From contig JAUWXC010000049.1 of the NCBI GenBank assembly GCA_030616565.1, positions 1 through 6,047 of the forward strand: 6,047 nt of DNA, read 5' to 3'. The first letter of the stretch is position 1; each line of letters starts with the position of its first letter. The position numbers and the translations under genes are program-made. Source of the DNA: Methanocellales archaeon (lineage in GTDB: Archaea; Halobacteriota; UBA148; JAUWXC01). This document shows positions 1 through 5,721 of this stretch, piece by piece. The notes beneath the pieces are model-generated. The model ran no database searches and had not been told where the DNA came from. It saw only the letters and a program-made list of their open reading frames with translations.

Positions 1-18
1 CAAATCCCGGTCGGCGCA
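1..18 (+). tRNA. 3' end of a tRNA, cut by the window start
   Basis: The 18 bases fit the end of a tRNA base for base. CAAAT (1-5) matches T-loop positions 56-60, CCCGG (6-10) is the 3' strand of the T stem, TCGGCGC (11-17) is the 3' strand of the acceptor stem, and A18 is the discriminator base. CCA is not encoded (TGA follows), as is common in archaea. The 5' acceptor strand, predicted to read GCGCCGA, and the anticodon lie outside the window, so the amino acid cannot be named. The call rests on the fit to tRNA numbering alone; the missing 5' part would confirm it. Confidence 0.75.
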
Positions 19-21
19 TGA
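7..21 (+). repeat. Direct repeat, copy 1 (within the tRNA 3' end)
   Basis: CCGGTCGGCGCATGA occurs here and again, without mismatch, at 66-80. This copy covers tRNA positions 62-73 plus three bases of 3' flank. The identity starts inside the T stem and runs past the tRNA end, so it is a copied DNA segment and not just two similar RNA folds. Confidence 0.85.
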
Positions 22-46
22 CGTAAGGAGTGCGATGACTGGCTAA

Positions 47-63
47 GAAAATCTTGGATTTTC
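47..63. other. Small AT-rich hairpin between the direct repeats
   Basis: GAAAATC (47-53) and GATTTTC (57-63) are perfect inverted copies around a 3-base loop, TTG. The stem is only 7 bp and AT-rich, and no T-run follows, so it is not a convincing terminator. It lies 28 bases after the tRNA end and abuts the palindrome CGACCGGTCG (63-72), which overlaps the start of the second direct repeat. The function is unknown. Confidence 0.5.
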
Positions 64-65
64 GA

Positions 66-80
66 CCGGTCGGCGCATGA
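66..80 (+). repeat. Direct repeat, copy 2 (duplicated tRNA 3' end)
   Basis: This is an exact 15-base copy of 7-21, starting 59 bp downstream. The sequence before it does not continue into a T-arm, and no GCGCCGA acceptor partner is seen upstream, so this is a fragment and not a second tRNA. It ends 12 bases before the rnp4 start codon and so lies in that gene's 5' region. A duplicated tRNA 3' end is what integration of a mobile element at a tRNA gene leaves, but no element is present between the copies. Confidence 0.8.
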
Positions 81-92
81 AGAGGCGTCTGG

Positions 93-389
93 GTGAAGCG
101 AAAAGGCTGGATCAGGGACATGGCAAAGCAGAGGATCGAACGATTGTTCATGCTTGCCGAGCAGACGTTCAGTGAGCACCCGGAAAGAAGCAACAGATAC
201 GTCCAGCTGGCAAGAAGGATAGGCATGCGCCACAATGTCAGGATTCCTAGAGAGTTCAAGCGAAGGATGTGCAAGCACTGCTATTCATATCTCGTGCCAG
301 GGACCAGCGCAAGGGTACGATTGCGGAAAAGATACGTGACGGTAACCTGTCTCACATGCAATAAGCAGATGCGATATCCTTATCCGTAA
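93..389 (+). CDS. rnp4: Ribonuclease P protein component 4 (Rpr2/Rpp21/Snm1 family)
   Basis: This is a protein subunit of archaeal RNase P, which removes 5' leaders from precursor tRNAs; Rnp4 works paired with Rnp1 on the specificity domain of the RNA. The 98-aa protein has the family layout: a basic N-terminus, two helices (about residues 11-48, including AKQRIERLF and NRYVQLARRIG), then a zinc ribbon with Cys60-x2-Cys63 and Cys86-x2-Cys89. The conserved LVPGTSARVRLR (67-78) lies between the cysteine pairs, and the protein ends in the typical MRYPYP. The GTG at 93 is chosen because GAGG at 82-85 lies 7 bases upstream and because family members carry basic residues before the first helix. An in-frame ATG at 120 (89 aa) is possible. 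It lacks the basic C-terminal tail of some thermophile homologues. A tRNA ends 75 bp upstream. Confidence 0.93.
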   Translation: MKRKGWIRDMAKQRIERLFMLAEQTFSEHPERSNRYVQLARRIGMRHNVRIPREFKRRMCKHCYSYLVPGTSARVRLRKRYVTVTCLTCNKQMRYPYP

Positions 390-423
390 TCTAAAAGATA
401 TAGGAGAGTATAAGGTATAGAAG

Positions 424-432
424 AATATAAAG
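424..432 (+). promoter_or_regulatory. Likely TATA box for the roadblock gene
   Basis: AATATAAAG lies in the 77-bp gap after rnp4, preceded by purines that could serve as a BRE. Archaeal transcription usually starts about 25 bp past the TATA box, here near 452. That would leave a short leader holding the GAGGT at 458-462 before the ATG at 467. Several other TATA-like words occur in the same gap (around 400-417), so the exact element is uncertain. Confidence 0.5.
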
Positions 433-457
433 AAGGGCGTATTTTTCGAGGTTGAAA

Positions 458-462
458 GAGGT
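458..462 (+). promoter_or_regulatory. Ribosome binding site that decides the roadblock start
   Basis: GAGGT lies 4 bases before the ATG at 467. It overlaps the coding region that would follow from an upstream in-frame TTG (452) and is 16 bases from the next in-frame ATG (479). It therefore favours 467. Confidence 0.55.
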
Positions 463-466
463 ACGT

Positions 467-841
467 ATGAGCGCAACGATGAAAACGTTCAAGGATGCAC
501 TGGCCGATTTAAAGGCCATGAAAGGTATAAGAGCCTCTGCCATCATCACTAGGGACGGGTTATTTATAATAGGAGATGTCCCGTCCGAGATGCACGCCGA
601 GTCCTTTGCAGCGATGACTGCGACTATGTCGAGCGCTGCAGAGGTATCCATGTCCGAGATGGGGCAAGGCATTCCCAAGCATGTCATCGCCGAATCGGAT
701 AATGCAAAGATCGTCGCCACGGGAGCTGGCGTAAAGATGCTGCTGGTGGTAATAGCCGATCCCACCGTCAAATTAGACCCGATTCTCAGCAAGATGAAAG
801 AAGCGGCAGATAAAATTAAAAAGACTGCAAGCGGTATCTGA
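467..841 (+). CDS. Roadblock/LC7 domain protein
   Basis: This is a small single-domain protein of 124 aa in the roadblock/LC7 superfamily. Members form homodimers and act as scaffolds or regulators for small Ras-like GTPases (the bacterial relative MglB acts on MglA). The pattern fits: a first helix (about 6-19), a strand with IRASAIITRDGLFIIGD (21-37), a long helix with FAAMTATMSSAAEVSM (47-62), strands around HVIAESDNAKIVATGAG (72-88) and KMLLVVIADP (90-99), and a final helix (106-119). There is no signal peptide or membrane segment, so it should be cytoplasmic. ATG 467 is preferred over TTG 452 because of the GAGGT upstream. It lies 5 bp before yhbY with which it is probably cotranscribed. 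The partner GTPase is not in the window unless it acts on an SRP GTPase, for which there is no evidence. Confidence 0.85.
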   Translation: MSATMKTFKDALADLKAMKGIRASAIITRDGLFIIGDVPSEMHAESFAAMTATMSSAAEVSMSEMGQGIPKHVIAESDNAKIVATGAGVKMLLVVIADPTVKLDPILSKMKEAADKIKKTASGI

Positions 842-846
842 GTTTA

Positions 847-1110
847 ATGGAAAAGAAAAAAACATATAGGCTAAGAGCAGATGCGATGTCACTCAGCCCA
901 ACGGTTCAGGTCGGAAAAAAGGGCATTACGAAGACAATCGTAGAAGAGCTGAGAGGGCAATTGAAAAAGATGCGCCTAGTCAAGGTCAAATTCTCAAAAT
1001 CAGCGATTAGGTCTGAGCGAGCCGAACTCGCACAGCAATTGGCCCGGTCAACTGATGCCGAGTTAATCGAGACAAGAGGCATGACTGCTGTATACTTTAA
1101 AGGCAGGTAA
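847..1110 (+). CDS. YhbY/CRM-domain RNA-binding protein
   Basis: This 87-aa protein is a single CRS1-YhbY (CRM) domain. In bacteria YhbY associates with pre-50S ribosomes, and in plants CRM domains support group II intron splicing; archaeal copies are assumed to act in ribosome assembly. The visible features are a basic start (MEKKKTYRLRADA), a first helix, VQVGKKGIT (20-28) with the GKKG turn that corresponds to the conserved GxxG RNA-binding loop, the helix IVEELRGQLKKMRLVKVKF (31-49), and the final strands AELIETRGMTAVYF (71-84). The length is that of stand-alone family members. No strong ribosome binding site precedes the ATG; the roadblock stop codon is 5 bp upstream, so translational coupling is likely. 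Its place before S19e fits a ribosome role. Confidence 0.9.
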   Translation: MEKKKTYRLRADAMSLSPTVQVGKKGITKTIVEELRGQLKKMRLVKVKFSKSAIRSERAELAQQLARSTDAELIETRGMTAVYFKGR

Positions 1111-1150
1111 CCGATCGATTAATCTATTATCCTTCTAATGGAAGTTGAGC

Positions 1151-1600
1151 ATGACAACGGTTTATGATGTGCCTGCATCCGAGCTCATAAATAAGGTGGC
1201 TCAACGATTAAAAAAGGATAAAAAAGTCACGCCACCAGAGTGGACATCTTATGTAAAAACTGGCACTCATAAGGAGCTGCCTCCCTTAAACAAGGACTGG
1301 TGGTACACCAGATGCGCATCCATCCTCAGGCGCGTATATATAGATGGCCCGGTCGGAGTGGAGCGGTTTAGGTCCTTCTATGGCGGACGGAGGAACAGGG
1401 GATCGAAGCCGGAACGGTTTGTAAAGGGAAGCGGCTCGATTGTACGAGAAGCGGTTCAGCAACTGGAAAAAGCGGGATACGTGCGCAATGCTAAAAAGGG
1501 ACGAGCCATATCGCCTGCAGGGCGATCCTTCTTGGATAACGTAGCAGATGAGGTTAAGAAGGGGCTTGTCAAGGAAATCCCTGCATTAGAAAAATATTAG
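1151..1600 (+). CDS. rps19e: Small-subunit ribosomal protein S19e (eS19)
   Basis: eS19 is a protein of the head of the 30S subunit found in archaea and eukaryotes and absent from bacteria. The 149-aa length is normal. The N-terminal [18 protein letters not shown] is followed by [18 protein letters not shown] (28-45), then the family signature [19 protein letters not shown] (49-67) and [19 protein letters not shown] (69-87). The C-terminal winged-helix part contains [15 protein letters not shown] (97-111) and [13 protein letters not shown] (117-129). ATG 1151 is chosen over an in-frame TTG at 1145, which would add only two residues. An ATG at 1138 is out of frame. The 40-bp gap after yhbY is the widest between 842 and 5663. 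It holds AT-rich words such as CTATTATC but no convincing promoter. Confidence 0.97.
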   Translation: MTTVYDVPASELINKVAQRLKKDKKVTPPEWTSYVKTGTHKELPPLNKDWWYTRCASILRRVYIDGPVGVERFRSFYGGRRNRGSKPERFVKGSGSIVREAVQQLEKAGYVRNAKKGRAISPAGRSFLDNVADEVKKGLVKEIPALEKY

Positions 1601-1610
1601 GGCGAGCGCC

Positions 1611-1934
1611 ATGAATGAGTTGGACGAAATTAGAAGAAGAAAACTGGAACAACTCAGACAAGCGCAGATACAGGCAGCTCAAGAAGAGGCGGCAAGGGCA
1701 GAAATACAGGCCAGAAAGAGGGGCATACTACGCCAAATCGTGACGCCGGAGGCGAGGGAGAGGCTGAACAGCATCAGGATCGCACGTCCCGATTTCGTCG
1801 ACCAAGTTGAAGCACAGCTGATCCTGCTCGCCCAGAGCGGAAGAATAAAAGGTCAGATAAGTGATGAGCAATTGAAACAGATACTCCTGCAGGTTCAACC
1901 AAAGAAAAGGGACATAAAAATTCGGAGAGTGTGA
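1611..1934 (+). CDS. PDCD5/TFAR19 family DNA-binding protein
   Basis: This 107-aa protein belongs to the PDCD5 family shared by archaea and eukaryotes. Eukaryotic PDCD5 has been linked to apoptosis and to the chaperonin CCT/TRiC; archaeal copies are annotated as DNA-binding proteins, and their cellular job is not settled. The family layout is visible: a charged N-terminal helix (about 2-37, rich in Glu, Arg, Gln and Ala), then [19 protein letters not shown] (39-57), the core helix [18 protein letters not shown] (62-79), [13 protein letters not shown] (83-95), and a basic tail [10 protein letters not shown]. The start is 10 bp after the S19e stop, with only a weak purine stretch upstream. The S19e-PDCD5-L39e-L31e order is conserved in many euryarchaea and suggests a ribosome-linked role. 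Confidence 0.93.
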   Translation: MNELDEIRRRKLEQLRQAQIQAAQEEAARAEIQARKRGILRQIVTPEARERLNSIRIARPDFVDQVEAQLILLAQSGRIKGQISDEQLKQILLQVQPKKRDIKIRRV

Positions 1935-1935
1935 A

Positions 1936-2088
1936 ATGGGTAAAAAGACGAAGGGCAAAAAGAAGAGGCTTGCGAAGGCAACAGAGCAAAACAGGCGCGT
2001 ACCAGTATGGGTGATAATGAAGACCAATAGAAAGGTAACGACCCATCCAAAAAGGCGAAACTGGAGACGGAGCGACCTGGATACATAG
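1936..2088 (+). CDS. rpl39e: Large-subunit ribosomal protein L39e (eL39)
   Basis: Reading from ATG 1936 to TAG 2086-2088 gives a 50-residue protein, the usual size for eL39, the tiny protein that lines the lower part of the peptide exit tunnel in archaea and eukaryotes. It starts [20 protein letters not shown] and continues with [14 protein letters not shown] (21-34), [12 protein letters not shown] (37-48). The VPxWVxxKTxR and RRNWRRS blocks are diagnostic of the family. It is very basic and has no acidic stretches. GGAG at 1924-1927 lies 8 bases upstream, inside the end of the PDCD5 gene, and the start codon is one base past the PDCD5 stop, so translation is probably coupled. Confidence 0.96.
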   Translation: MGKKTKGKKKRLAKATEQNRRVPVWVIMKTNRKVTTHPKRRNWRRSDLDT

Positions 2089-2095
2089 GGTGATC
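2089..2095 (+). promoter_or_regulatory. Ribosome binding site for the GTG-started L31e gene
   Basis: GGTGATC begins right after the L39e stop and matches the extended pairing region of the 16S rRNA 3' end (anti-Shine-Dalgarno GATCACC). It lies two bases before GTG 2098. Because the match is to the 3' part of the extended consensus, the core pairing still falls at a normal distance. It supports the GTG as the true start. Confidence 0.65.
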
Positions 2096-2097
2096 CC

Positions 2098-2358
2098 GTG
2101 GAAGGGGAGCAGATTTACACGATTCCGCTGAGGGGCGCGAAAAAAGTGCCCAGATGGCGGAGAAGTAAAAGGGCCGTTGACGAGATCAGAACGTACCTAG
2201 CAAAGCACATGAAGGCCGAGCCAGAGCAAATCCACTTGGATGCATCCATAAACGAGAAGGTCTGGGAGAAAGGAAGTCAAAGTCCACCCCCCAGAATCAG
2301 GGTTAAGGCGATGAAATTCGAAGACGGGGTCGTTGAAGCGGAGCTTGTTAAAGAATAA
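2098..2358 (+). CDS. rpl31e: Large-subunit ribosomal protein L31e (eL31)
   Basis: eL31 lies near the rim of the peptide exit tunnel of the large subunit, where targeting and chaperone factors dock. The 86-aa length is typical for archaea. Clear family blocks are IYTIPLRGAKKVPRWRRSKR (6-25), AVDEIRTYLAKHM (26-38), and the near-invariant INEKVWEKGSQSPPPRIRVK (51-70), followed by the acidic C-terminus GVVEAELVKE. It starts with GTG, supported by the GGTGATC element just upstream. It lies between L39e and aIF6 with gaps of 9 bp on each side, as in many euryarchaeal genomes. Nothing unusual is seen. Confidence 0.97.
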   Translation: MEGEQIYTIPLRGAKKVPRWRRSKRAVDEIRTYLAKHMKAEPEQIHLDASINEKVWEKGSQSPPPRIRVKAMKFEDGVVEAELVKE

Positions 2359-2367
2359 TTACATTTT

Positions 2368-3027
2368 ATGTCAAAGAAATTGACCTTCAATGGGAGTCCG
2401 TATTTAGGCGTGTTTGCCACGAATACTGAGACGCTTGCGATCATCCCGCCAGACGTTTCACATCGAACGTTTCAGGAAACGTGCGAGGCGTTGGGTGTGA
2501 GGGGTATAAAAACGTTCGTCTGCGAGTGCTCGGTATTGGGTGCATTGATACGTGGAAACTCGCACGGATTCGTGGTGCCATCGTACACGTTGGAGGGGGA
2601 GATTGCAAAGATTGAAAAATATGCCCAAGTCCTGAGACTGCCTGGCAAGATGAGTGCAGCCGGCAACCTCATCCTGGCAAACGACGAGGTGGCAGTAGTG
2701 CATCCCGATATGGGCAAAAGCGCAATAAAGGTGACCAAAGACGCCCTGGATGTTGAAGTTTACAAAGGAAGGATTGGCGGATTAAAGACGGTCGGGATGG
2801 CAGCAGTCGCCACCAAGAAAGGGGTATTGGTACATCCCAAGGCCTCCGCGTCAGAGCTGAAGTTTCTGGAGGATGCATTTGGCCTGCCGGTAGATGTCGG
2901 CACGGTAAACCTTGGGTCAGGATTGATAGGCGCAGCCCTGCTGGCAAACTCAAAAGGGTATGTCGTAGGGGCTGAGACCACAGGGCACGAGTTAGGAAGG
3001 ATCGAGGATGCTCTCGGCTTCATATGA
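2368..3027 (+). CDS. eif6: Translation initiation factor aIF6
   Basis: aIF6 binds the large ribosomal subunit and stops premature joining with the small subunit; it also serves in 50S maturation. The 219-aa protein shows the five-fold repeated module that gives the factor its star-shaped fold, each module ending in a hydrophobic strand and proline or glycine: YLGVFATNTETLAIIPP (12-28), VLGALIRGNSHGFVVP (56-71), AAGNLILANDEVAVVHP (97-113), TVGMAAVATKKGVLVHP (141-157) and LIGAALLANSKGYVVG (186-201). The last is followed by the conserved AETTGHELGRIEDALGF (202-218). Length and both ends match the family. No ribosome binding site is visible; the 9 bp after the L31e stop are AT-rich, so coupling to L31e is the simplest explanation. 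Confidence 0.97.
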   Translation: MSKKLTFNGSPYLGVFATNTETLAIIPPDVSHRTFQETCEALGVRGIKTFVCECSVLGALIRGNSHGFVVPSYTLEGEIAKIEKYAQVLRLPGKMSAAGNLILANDEVAVVHPDMGKSAIKVTKDALDVEVYKGRIGGLKTVGMAAVATKKGVLVHPKASASELKFLEDAFGLPVDVGTVNLGSGLIGAALLANSKGYVVGAETTGHELGRIEDALGFI

Positions 3028-3035
3028 GGTGAATA

Positions 3036-3452
3036 ATGGCTGAGAAAAAAATAAGCGAAGAGGAAATTAGAGGGGGCATCGTCCTGCTGCAACAGTACCA
3101 GAATAGAGCGGAGGCATATCAGCAGCAGCTCGGTTTAATCGAGCTTTCAATTGGGGAGTGCGAAAATGCCCTCAACACGCTGAACCAGCTCGAGAAGGTG
3201 AAGGCAGACAAGACCGCCTTAGTTCCAATCGGCGCAGGCGCGTACGTGCATGCCACGATAGCACAGGTGGATAAAATCCTGATGAATCTCGGCGCTGGCG
3301 TAAGTGCAGAAAAGGATTCCAATGCTGCCAGAGAAACGCTGACCAAAAGAAAGGATGAACTCAGCAAGATGCATGGGCGCTTGAGCGAGGACCTGCGCGG
3401 TATGCACAACGAGGTGCAAAAACTGCAGCTAAAGATCGCACAGTACAGGTGA
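3036..3452 (+). CDS. pfdA: Prefoldin subunit alpha
   Basis: Prefoldin is a jellyfish-shaped hexamer of two alpha and four beta subunits that captures unfolded proteins and passes them to the chaperonin (thermosome). The 138-aa sequence has the alpha-subunit pattern: an N-terminal coiled-coil helix (about 8-55, with QQYQNRAEAYQQQLGLIELS), a beta-hairpin body with ALVPIGAGAYVHATI (61-75) and a second pair of strands around VDKILMNLGAGVSAEK (78-93), then a C-terminal coiled-coil helix (about 96-137). GAGGTGA at 3026-3032, overlapping the aIF6 stop, is a strong ribosome binding site. In many euryarchaea the small LX gene lies between aIF6 and this gene; here the gap is only 8 bp. Confidence 0.95.
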   Translation: MAEKKISEEEIRGGIVLLQQYQNRAEAYQQQLGLIELSIGECENALNTLNQLEKVKADKTALVPIGAGAYVHATIAQVDKILMNLGAGVSAEKDSNAARETLTKRKDELSKMHGRLSEDLRGMHNEVQKLQLKIAQYR

Positions 3453-3456
3453 GGGC

Positions 3457-4365
3457 ATGTTCGATGTTTTGAGGAAGAAAGTCGGCGCCTTTAAGAGTGA
3501 GACCAAAACGCTCATTCTCGAACGTGAACTGGACGAAAAAAGCCTAGAGAAACCCCTCCAGACCTTTGAATTATCTCTTATTGAAAGCGATGTCGCAGTG
3601 CCGGTGGCAGAGAGCATCATTTCTTCTGTAAAAGCCGAGCTTCTTGGCACGAAGATAGGGCGGCGCGCCAATATCGATGAGATTCTAGAGTCCGCCCTGC
3701 GAAAGGCCATGGTAAAAGCGCTCTCAGTAGATGAATTTGATTTTGACGAGTATATCAAGAAGGCGGAAAAGCCGGTGAACATCGTCTTCGTGGGTGTAAA
3801 CGGAACTGGCAAGACGACCACCATTGCGAAGATCGCCCAGCGCTTAAAAAAGCAGAGATACTCTGTTGTCATCGCATCCGCGGATACGTACAGGGCAGGT
3901 GCGACCGAGCAGATAGAGGTGCATGCGGAGCGATTAAACCTCAAGGTGATCAAACACCAGCTGGGTGGCGATCCTGCAGCCGTCGTATACGATGGAGTGC
4001 AGTACGCGAGAGCCCGGCATAAGGACGTCGTCCTGGCAGATACCGCAGGGCGGATGCACACGAACGTGAATCTGATGGAAGAACTCAAGAAGATCAGCAG
4101 GGTCACGAGCCCGGATTTGGTGATTTTCGTCGACGAGGCCATAGCGGGCAATGATGCCGTTGAGCGGGCGAGGAAATTCAACGAAACGATGGGCATTGGT
4201 GGGTCGATTCTGACGAAGGTGGATGTGGACGCGAAGGGCGGTGCTGCCATTTCAATCGCTCACATCACGGGAAAGCCCATTCTGTTTCTCGGGACAGGCC
4301 AGGAATATGATGATTTGACCAAATTCCAGCCCGATTGGCTGGTAGACAGATTGTTGGAGGGATGA
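3457..4365 (+). CDS. ftsY: Signal recognition particle receptor FtsY
   Basis: FtsY is the membrane-associated SRP receptor GTPase that pairs with SRP54 to deliver ribosomes making membrane or secreted proteins to the translocon. The 302-aa protein has an N domain (about 1-95, four helices) and a G domain with all expected motifs: P-loop GVNGTGKT (113-120), DTYRAGA (143-149), DTAGR (195-199), TKVD (253-256) and the closing FLGTGQ (277-282). The SRP-GTPase-specific insertion box region is present at 140-185. The long acidic A domain of many FtsY proteins is missing: the sequence starts directly with [13 protein letters not shown], a likely amphipathic, membrane-contacting helix. GGTGAGG (3448-3454) lies just before the ATG. 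The gene starts 4 bp after pfdA and its stop abuts srp54. The absence of an M domain and the DEAIAGND segment (226-233) separate it from SRP54. Confidence 0.96.
   Translation: MFDVLRKKVGAFKSETKTLILERELDEKSLEKPLQTFELSLIESDVAVPVAESIISSVKAELLGTKIGRRANIDEILESALRKAMVKALSVDEFDFDEYIKKAEKPVNIVFVGVNGTGKTTTIAKIAQRLKKQRYSVVIASADTYRAGATEQIEVHAERLNLKVIKHQLGGDPAAVVYDGVQYARARHKDVVLADTAGRMHTNVNLMEELKKISRVTSPDLVIFVDEAIAGNDAVERARKFNETMGIGGSILTKVDVDAKGGAAISIAHITGKPILFLGTGQEYDDLTKFQPDWLVDRLLEG
4356..4360 (+). promoter_or_regulatory. Ribosome binding site that decides the SRP54 start
   Basis: GGAGG, inside the last codons of ftsY, lies 7 bases before ATG 4368 but only one base before ATG 4362. The spacing favours 4368 as the SRP54 start, although 4362 would give the classic ATGA stop-start overlap with ftsY. 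An in-frame TTG at 4335 lies upstream of this site and is not supported. Confidence 0.7.
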
Positions 4366-4367
4366 GC

Positions 4368-5663
4368 ATGCCAGATCTCGGTAGTTCTCTGCGCGCTGTG
4401 GTCAAAAAAGTCGCCAGGGCAGGCAGGATAGATGCCAGGACCGTGGATGATATCGTCAAGGACGTTCAGAGAGCGCTGCTGCAGGCAGATGTCAACGTCG
4501 AACTGGTCATGCAACTGTCCTCCAAAATAAGGGAGAGGGCGCTCAAGGAAAAGCCATCTGCTGGGGCAAGTCCGAGGGAACATGTCATAAAAATCATCTA
4601 CGAAACGCTGGTAGAGATCATAGGAAAAGGCGTGGATGTGCCGCTAAAAGAGCAGAAGATATTGATGGTGGGGCTGCATGGGTCTGGAAAGACCACCACC
4701 GTCGCAAAGCTTGCCAGATTTTTCCAGCGAAAGGGGATGAAACCTGCGGTCATCTGCGCTGACACGTACAGGCCCGGTGCCTATGACCAGTTGAAGCAGT
4801 TGTGCGAGCGAATTGGCGTTTCATGCTACGGCGGAGAGAAAGCGCCGCTCAAGATCGTGAAAGATGGGATGAAAACGCTCAAGGGAGACGTAATAATCGT
4901 CGATACCGCGGGGCGTCATGCCCTCGAGAAGGATTTGATTAAAGAGATGAAGGACCTGGATGCCCTCCTGAAACCCGACCAGAAAATCCTCGTCCTGGAT
5001 GCGGCAATCGGCCAGGTGGCAGGCACCCAGGCAATGGCGTTCAACGATGCGATCGGCATCACTGGCGTGATTCTGACCAAAATGGATGGCACTGCCAGGG
5101 GCGGCGGCGCTCTATCGGCGGTGGCAGAGACCGGCGCACCCATCGCCTTTATGGGAACTGGCGAGACGCTCGAGGATTTAGAGCGCTTTGACCCGGACGG
5201 CTACATTTCGAGGCTATTGGGCATGGGAGACATCAAAAGCCTGATCGAAAAAGCGGAAGAAAGCCTGGCTGAAGGTGAATTGGACGTAGAAGCAGTGCTC
5301 AAGGGAAGGTTTACCCTGGAAGATATGTACAAACAGCTGGAGGCAATCGGCAAACTTGGACCCCTAAAACAGGTGATGCAGAAGGTGCCGCTGGGCATGG
5401 AGGTTCCCGAGGATGCATACGAAGTCACGAAGGACAAGTTAAAGAAATACAAGGTGATCATGGACTCCATGACGGATGAGGAGTTGAAAGAGCCGAAAAT
5501 TATCGGGAGTTCCAGGATAAAAAGGATTGCCCTGGGCTCTGGCACCTCCACAGAGAATGTGAGGGAGTTATTGAAATATCACAAGATGATGCAAACGGCG
5601 ATGAAAGGTCTCAGAGGCGGAAAATTCCCGATGCGAAAGTTGATGAAGAAGTTTAAGATGTAA
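4368..5663 (+). CDS. srp54: Signal recognition particle 54 kDa protein SRP54
   Basis: SRP54 binds signal sequences as they leave the ribosome, binds SRP RNA, and docks with FtsY. From ATG 4368 the protein is 431 aa, slightly shorter than most archaeal copies. The N domain (about 1-95) begins with [12 protein letters not shown]. The G domain has GLHGSGKT (102-109), DTYRPGA (132-138), DTAGR (179-183), TKMD (237-240) and GTGE (263-266). The C-terminal M domain (about 300-431) is methionine-rich and includes [20 protein letters not shown] (313-332) and the RNA-binding helix-turn-helix [14 protein letters not shown] (381-394). The C-terminus is basic (KLMKKFKM). The start is set by GGAGG; an ATG two codons upstream overlaps the ftsY stop. 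The adjacent ftsY gene gives both protein GTPases of the targeting cycle from one transcript. The SRP RNA and SRP19 are not in the window. Confidence 0.97.
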   Translation: MPDLGSSLRAVVKKVARAGRIDARTVDDIVKDVQRALLQADVNVELVMQLSSKIRERALKEKPSAGASPREHVIKIIYETLVEIIGKGVDVPLKEQKILMVGLHGSGKTTTVAKLARFFQRKGMKPAVICADTYRPGAYDQLKQLCERIGVSCYGGEKAPLKIVKDGMKTLKGDVIIVDTAGRHALEKDLIKEMKDLDALLKPDQKILVLDAAIGQVAGTQAMAFNDAIGITGVILTKMDGTARGGGALSAVAETGAPIAFMGTGETLEDLERFDPDGYISRLLGMGDIKSLIEKAEESLAEGELDVEAVLKGRFTLEDMYKQLEAIGKLGPLKQVMQKVPLGMEVPEDAYEVTKDKLKKYKVIMDSMTDEELKEPKIIGSSRIKRIALGSGTSTENVRELLKYHKMMQTAMKGLRGGKFPMRKLMKKFKM

Positions 5664-5677
5664 GATACAAATAGAGA

Positions 5678-5698
5678 CATAAATAGAAGCGCTTATAA
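5678..5698 (+). promoter_or_regulatory. Possible promoter region for the Trm112-like gene
   Basis: The 58-bp gap after srp54 is strongly A/T-rich. It contains two TATA-like elements, ACATAAATAG (starting at 5678) and CTTATAA (5692-5698). A start about 25 bp past the first would leave a short leader that includes GAGGG at 5711-5715. The second would place the start almost at the ATG. No T-rich terminator for the upstream operon is seen. Confidence 0.4.
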
Positions 5699-5721
5699 CA
5701 AAATAGAAAAGAGGGCGTGGT

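Noticed and set aside
22..77. A second tRNA ending in the repeat at 66-80
   Set aside because: No GCGCCGA acceptor partner is present, the T-loop consensus is broken just before the repeat, and the space after the first tRNA is too short for a full tRNA.
29..80. A C/D box small RNA suggested by GCGATGA near position 32
   Set aside because: No CTGA D or D' boxes lie at suitable distances, so the match to a C box alone is not enough.
77..178. Short + strand frame from ATG 77, inside the second tRNA-end repeat
   Set aside because: It runs out of frame through rnp4 to a stop after about 33 codons and shows no conserved pattern.
391..792. A 133-codon minus-strand frame opposite the roadblock gene
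   Set aside because: It has no family resemblance and lies entirely across a well-supported gene and its promoter.
1111..1150. A promoter in the gap before S19e (TTAATCTATTAT)
   Set aside because: The AT-rich word is a poor TATA match without a BRE, and the gap is short. Read-through from the upstream genes is simpler.
2760..3092. Minus-strand frames opposite aIF6 and the prefoldin start
   Set aside because: They overlap two genes with clear family signatures, and their translations look random.
3429..4250. A 273-codon open frame on the minus strand opposite ftsY
   Set aside because: It is a mirror of the FtsY coding frame, with low-complexity Ser/Thr/Phe-rich composition, no recognisable domain and no ribosome binding site. 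Codon bias of the real gene explains the missing stops.
3457..5663. FtsY and SRP54 as a tandem duplication
   Set aside because: They share the NG GTPase core because the two families are ancient paralogues present in all cells. They are not a recent local duplication.
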